From Anaeramoeba flamelloides (taxonomy: Eukaryota > Metamonada > Anaeramoebidae): a DNA stretch of 64,000 nt. The stretch spans positions 6,324,001 to 6,388,000 of the forward strand of contig JANTQA010000032.1 of assembly GCA_027625915.1 (NCBI GenBank), in the 5' to 3' direction. Shown here in pieces: positions 61,129 to 64,000 of the stretch; position 1 is the stretch's first letter; each line of letters begins with the position of its first letter. Under the pieces are notes generated by a model that was not told the DNA's origin, did not search any database, and saw nothing but the letters and a program-made list of their open reading frames with translations. A program made the translations under genes and the position numbers.

Positions 61129-61614
61129 TAAATGTAAAATTAAATAAATTCAAAATTTATTTCTATAAGTAAAATACACCATCACTAACTTTCTTAGGAT
61201 TTAAAAGAATTTAATAAAATCAAAGATTGTATTTGCCCCTTGTGAACCATATGGAAGCTCGCTACTTGTCATACACCTTCTTTAAATTTTCCATGATTAG
61301 AAGAAAGTGCGTAATATGTAAGATTTTACTTGGTTCTTTTGTATTACAGAATACCTAGGAAGCACCAATAGGTTTTATAGAATTTATAAGGATGGTGAAA
61401 AATTAATGTATTTTACCATATCCTTTTAAACCTAGGAAAAACCGAGGAAATAAATTATTAACCAGTGTTGATTCTTTTTCTATTTTGAAGCCTTATTATA
61501 TGAGTAAAGCGTTTTTAGATGTTATTCATTATCTCTTCAAGTGGTTAACTTAAACTGGAATTAAGATCAAAATACATTTAATCATTCATTAAAATTTATT
61601 ATATATATATATAT

Positions 61615-62554
61615 ATATATAAGCTAAATTTCAAAAATAGGGTCATCATTAGTATTTTCTAAATTATTGGTATGTGTGTTGTGTTAACCAAATATTCTGA
61701 ACCCAATATCTTTTAAAAGTCATTATTGAATATTTAATATCAAGAAACAATCTTCTTTTAATGAAAATTTCCCAAAGTTGAATTCATTTTTTTCAATTTT
61801 TCTTTCAAAATGATTCCATATTTTTATTTTTATGTTGAATGAACAAGAACATTTTTGAAAACCGTTAATATTCAAGAGATGAGATTAATTAGCATTGGAG
61901 AAAGGGATTGTAAAATTCAAAGAAAGTAAAATCCCCAAGAAGTGTTTGCTTCGAAAACAAGTATCAACCAAATTTGCTTTAATGAGTTACAATGGTTCCT
62001 TGAAAAGTGAAGAAATAGCAAGATCAAATAAGATCTTCTTTTCTCTTTCATTTGGATACAATGTGATGAATCTGATAGTATTCATTTTATCTTTGAGTTC
62101 TTTGTTGTACATTCAAAAAATTGGTTTTGTTTTCACTTTCTTTTCTTTTTCTTTTTCTTTTTCTTTCTTTTGTTGAGATTCTTTTTATCTTGAAAAGGGT
62201 ATCAAGGAAAGTTTGGGTTGATACCAAATGGGTGAATAGTAAAAATCTGATAACTCTGATGGAAAGTTGTTTCAAAAGGTTCTTGGAAGCAATGGTGAAT
62301 CTTAAATGGATAATTTTAAGATGAAAAATCATTTCAAAAATAGGGTCAGATTTATTTTTTTTCTGTATGGGTTTCTTTTCTCTATTCTTTTATTAGAAAT
62401 AATAATTAAAACAGAAAAGGGTATTTTAGACAGTTATTTTTTAGTTTTAAGTTCTGATTTTTCTGGGTTGAGTTTTGGTATTCACTAAAGGAGAAACTAC
62501 ATTTTTTTTTCAATCAAAAATTTGCCCCTATTTTTGAAATTAAGCTTATATATA
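61615..62554 (+). mobile_element. GGGCA-TIR family element with an internal frame, 0.94 kb
   Basis: Left end TATATAAGCTAAATTTCAAA then AATAGGGTCA; right end TTTGCCCCTATTTTTGAAAT then TAAGCTTATATATA. A frame open from 61889 to 62176 (SEEIARSNKIFFSLSFGYNV then a hydrophobic LIVFILSLSSLLYI) is followed, after a T/C-rich stretch that could be an intron, by RKVWVDTKWVNSKNLITLME to 62324. No start ATG is obvious and I recognise no transposase motif. Confidence 0.5.
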
Positions 62555-62589
62555 AATATATATATATATATTTCTCAACTAAACTCTTT

Positions 62590-63145
62590 TCCAGTCAAAG
62601 TTTCTCGATTTTATTTAAAAAATAGACCATATTTTATGAGTTTAATTCATTATTCTTCTCAAACAAAAAATTAATTATTCTTCTCAAAATAAATTTTCAA
62701 TTTTTAAATATTTTTTTTTCTAATTTAAACAAATAATTTGTTCCAAATTTGACGATTTTTTTTTTTTTTGATAATTTTTATTTTTATTTGTTTTAAATGA
62801 GTAAATTTGAAACAAATATTCTCCAAAACTCGAAATTAACATTAATAAAATTGGGTTTTTGTGTTTTCTTTTAAAATCTAGTAATTTACAATTAAAAAAT
62901 CTTATGTCAAAAATTTTAATTTCCTGAAGAAATTGAAAAATTTTACATGAGACATTTTAAAGAAAGTGGTCCAAAAACTTTTTTACATTTTTTTTTTTTG
63001 AAATGTAGGGTTTCGTATAAGTATTTCTTTTAGGAATCTCAACACTGATCTGAAGTTGATTATTATTCGTATATCTGAACAAAATCACATTTTGTTTATT
63101 CTTAAAAAAAAAAGTAATTTTTTTATTTTTGGTGTAGCACATTAA
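62590..63145. repeat. Dispersed repeat R3, copy B
   Basis: See 60050-60600. One strand reads EIEKFYMRHFKESGPKT here, echoed by EIEKFFKRHFNEWY in the 53100-53300 copy, hinting at an ancient coding segment. Confidence 0.65.
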
Positions 63146-63906
63146 GTGTATTGGGGTTTCAATAATTATAAAATTAATAGTTTTGCTATACATATACAAA
63201 AATAATTTCACATTTTTATCAAAAAAAACTTAAAAAAATAAAAATAGTTTGACAGATTTATATATAAAAACAATATCGTCATAAAAATTGAATTTAGTTC
63301 TTGTTGGTATATCTAGTAAATAAACTAAATTACAATAATAAAATGTTAATTAAGAGCTTATTTTTGTCTAAATTGATATTCCCATTTGTAGGATTTCTTT
63401 TTAGAGTTGGATAAGAACTCTTTTAATCAATTAATTCTCAATTAAAATTATAATATCTTGATTTTAAACTAAAAACTCAGCAAAATTCAATAATTCTACC
63501 TAAAGTCAATATTACTCTTTTATATTACATTAAGATTCATAGTTATTGAGAATAGAATAACAAATCACACAATTCCTGTCAATTAATTTCTAAAAACTTA
63601 TTTTAATCTTTTAGTTTAATGATATTCTTTACGAAAGCGCCTAACTTAAATACAATTGTTTTTTTTTTTGGTGTCATTGAAGCTATTTGTTTTAAACTTT
63701 CCCCCTTAATTTATTTACTAATTCCCAAACTTTTAAAGTGTTGCTTGATTAAAAGATATTTTTTTAAGTGAATAGTGTGTTGCATCTATTCGCTTCAGAA
63801 AAATAAAAAACAAAGCAAGATTATACTTGAAAGGAGAACAAAAAACGATTACTAATTAATAATTTCATTTTTTTAGTTTTAACCTCTTTCAACTAATTTC
63901 TTAAAA

Positions 63907-64000
63907 ATGGTCAAGCCTTTAGTTAGACGCACAAAAGTCAAAAAACATCCAAAAAAATTTAGAAAATGGAACTACAATAGATACAAAAGAATGTCAGTAA
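63907..64000 (+). CDS. RPL32: Ribosomal protein eL32, first exon (partial, runs off window)
   Basis: The ATG at 63907 opens VKPLVRRTKVKKHPKKFRKW followed by NYNRYKRMS. This is the basic N-terminus of eukaryotic ribosomal protein eL32 (family pattern VKKRTKKFxRHQSDRY). eL32 is a structural protein of the large ribosomal subunit. In the family, an SWRKP-like segment follows this point. The final TCA is followed by GTAA, a good splice donor, so an intron probably begins at 63997 and the remaining ~100 codons lie outside the window. The upstream ~60 bp is T-rich with a CTTTCAACTAATTTC leader. Confidence 0.85.
   Translation, partial: MVKPLVRRTKVKKHPKKFRKWNYNRYKRMSV

Larger units (their letters stand above)
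57818..63906. other. 6.1 kb gene-free stretch with dispersed repeats
   Basis: Holds repeat R2 short copy (58757-59660), repeat R3 copies (60050-60600 and 62590-63145), a palindromic MITE (60932-61128) and a ~0.94 kb GGGCA-TIR element (61615-62554). A coding-like patch near 61251-61560 could not be assembled into a gene. Confidence 0.55.

Noticed and set aside
61251-61358. Short frame starting MEARYLSYTFFKFSMIRRKC with a 32-bp intron
   Set aside because: The proposed splice leads directly to a stop, and the intron would be far shorter than any other here.
1-64000. tRNA or rRNA genes
   Set aside because: I found no segment with a convincing cloverleaf, B-box-like motif or rRNA core by eye. 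A tRNAscan-SE and Infernal run would be decisive.

Overview
The window is extremely AT-rich DNA from a unicellular eukaryote. It has a handful of genes with short GT-AG introns (typically 90 to 340 bp) scattered between long stretches of A/T homopolymers, TA microsatellites and degraded repeats. An anaerobic, amoeba-like protist (for example an Anaeramoeba-type or other hydrogenosome/MRO-bearing lineage) fits best. The window carries an ADP-forming acetyl-CoA synthetase, a selenocysteine-type selenophosphate synthetase, 14-3-3 genes and Asn/Lys/Thr-rich insertions within a conserved enzyme. The lineage is an inference; 18S rRNA or a phylogeny of the conserved proteins would settle it.

Layout. 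1-3.1 kb holds no gene. A small UBA-domain protein lies at 3.1-4.0 kb (+). A 7.7 kb gene desert follows, with a 1.6 kb element with terminal inverted repeats (7.55-9.16 kb). The intronless, relatively GC-rich ADP-forming acetyl-CoA synthetase is at 11.7-14.1 kb (-). A four-exon 14-3-3 gene is at 19.7-21.0 kb (-). A three-exon selenophosphate synthetase with an in-frame TGA (Sec39) and a 3' SECIS hairpin is at 27.3-31.4 kb (-). A second, nearly identical 14-3-3 gene in inverted orientation is at 39.5-40.8 kb (+). A four-exon two-RRM RNA-binding protein is at 46.2-47.4 kb (+). A membrane-anchored penicillin-acylase-family hydrolase is at 55.0-57.8 kb (-). The first exon of ribosomal protein eL32 is at the right edge (+).

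Between the genes there are several families of DNA-transposon-like repeats: (1) a ~195 bp, almost fully palindromic, TA-flanked CAGT-ended MITE with seven recognisable copies; (2) a family with TIRs resembling TATATAARCTA..TTTCAAA..GGGCA, four copies, three of which contain gene-like fragments; (3) a 165 bp MITE caught inside another repeat within a selenophosphate synthetase intron; (4) a 557 bp foldback element with ~180 bp arms; (5) a 20-bp satellite block; and (6) several older dispersed or inverted duplications.

The genes are not an operon. The metabolic genes suggest acetate/ATP formation from acetyl-CoA, possibly in a mitochondrion-related organelle, and selenoprotein synthesis. The most interesting results are the Sec codon plus matching SECIS element, the ATP-grasp-first acetyl-CoA synthetase, the inverted 14-3-3 pair with a near-identity tract, and the repeat families.
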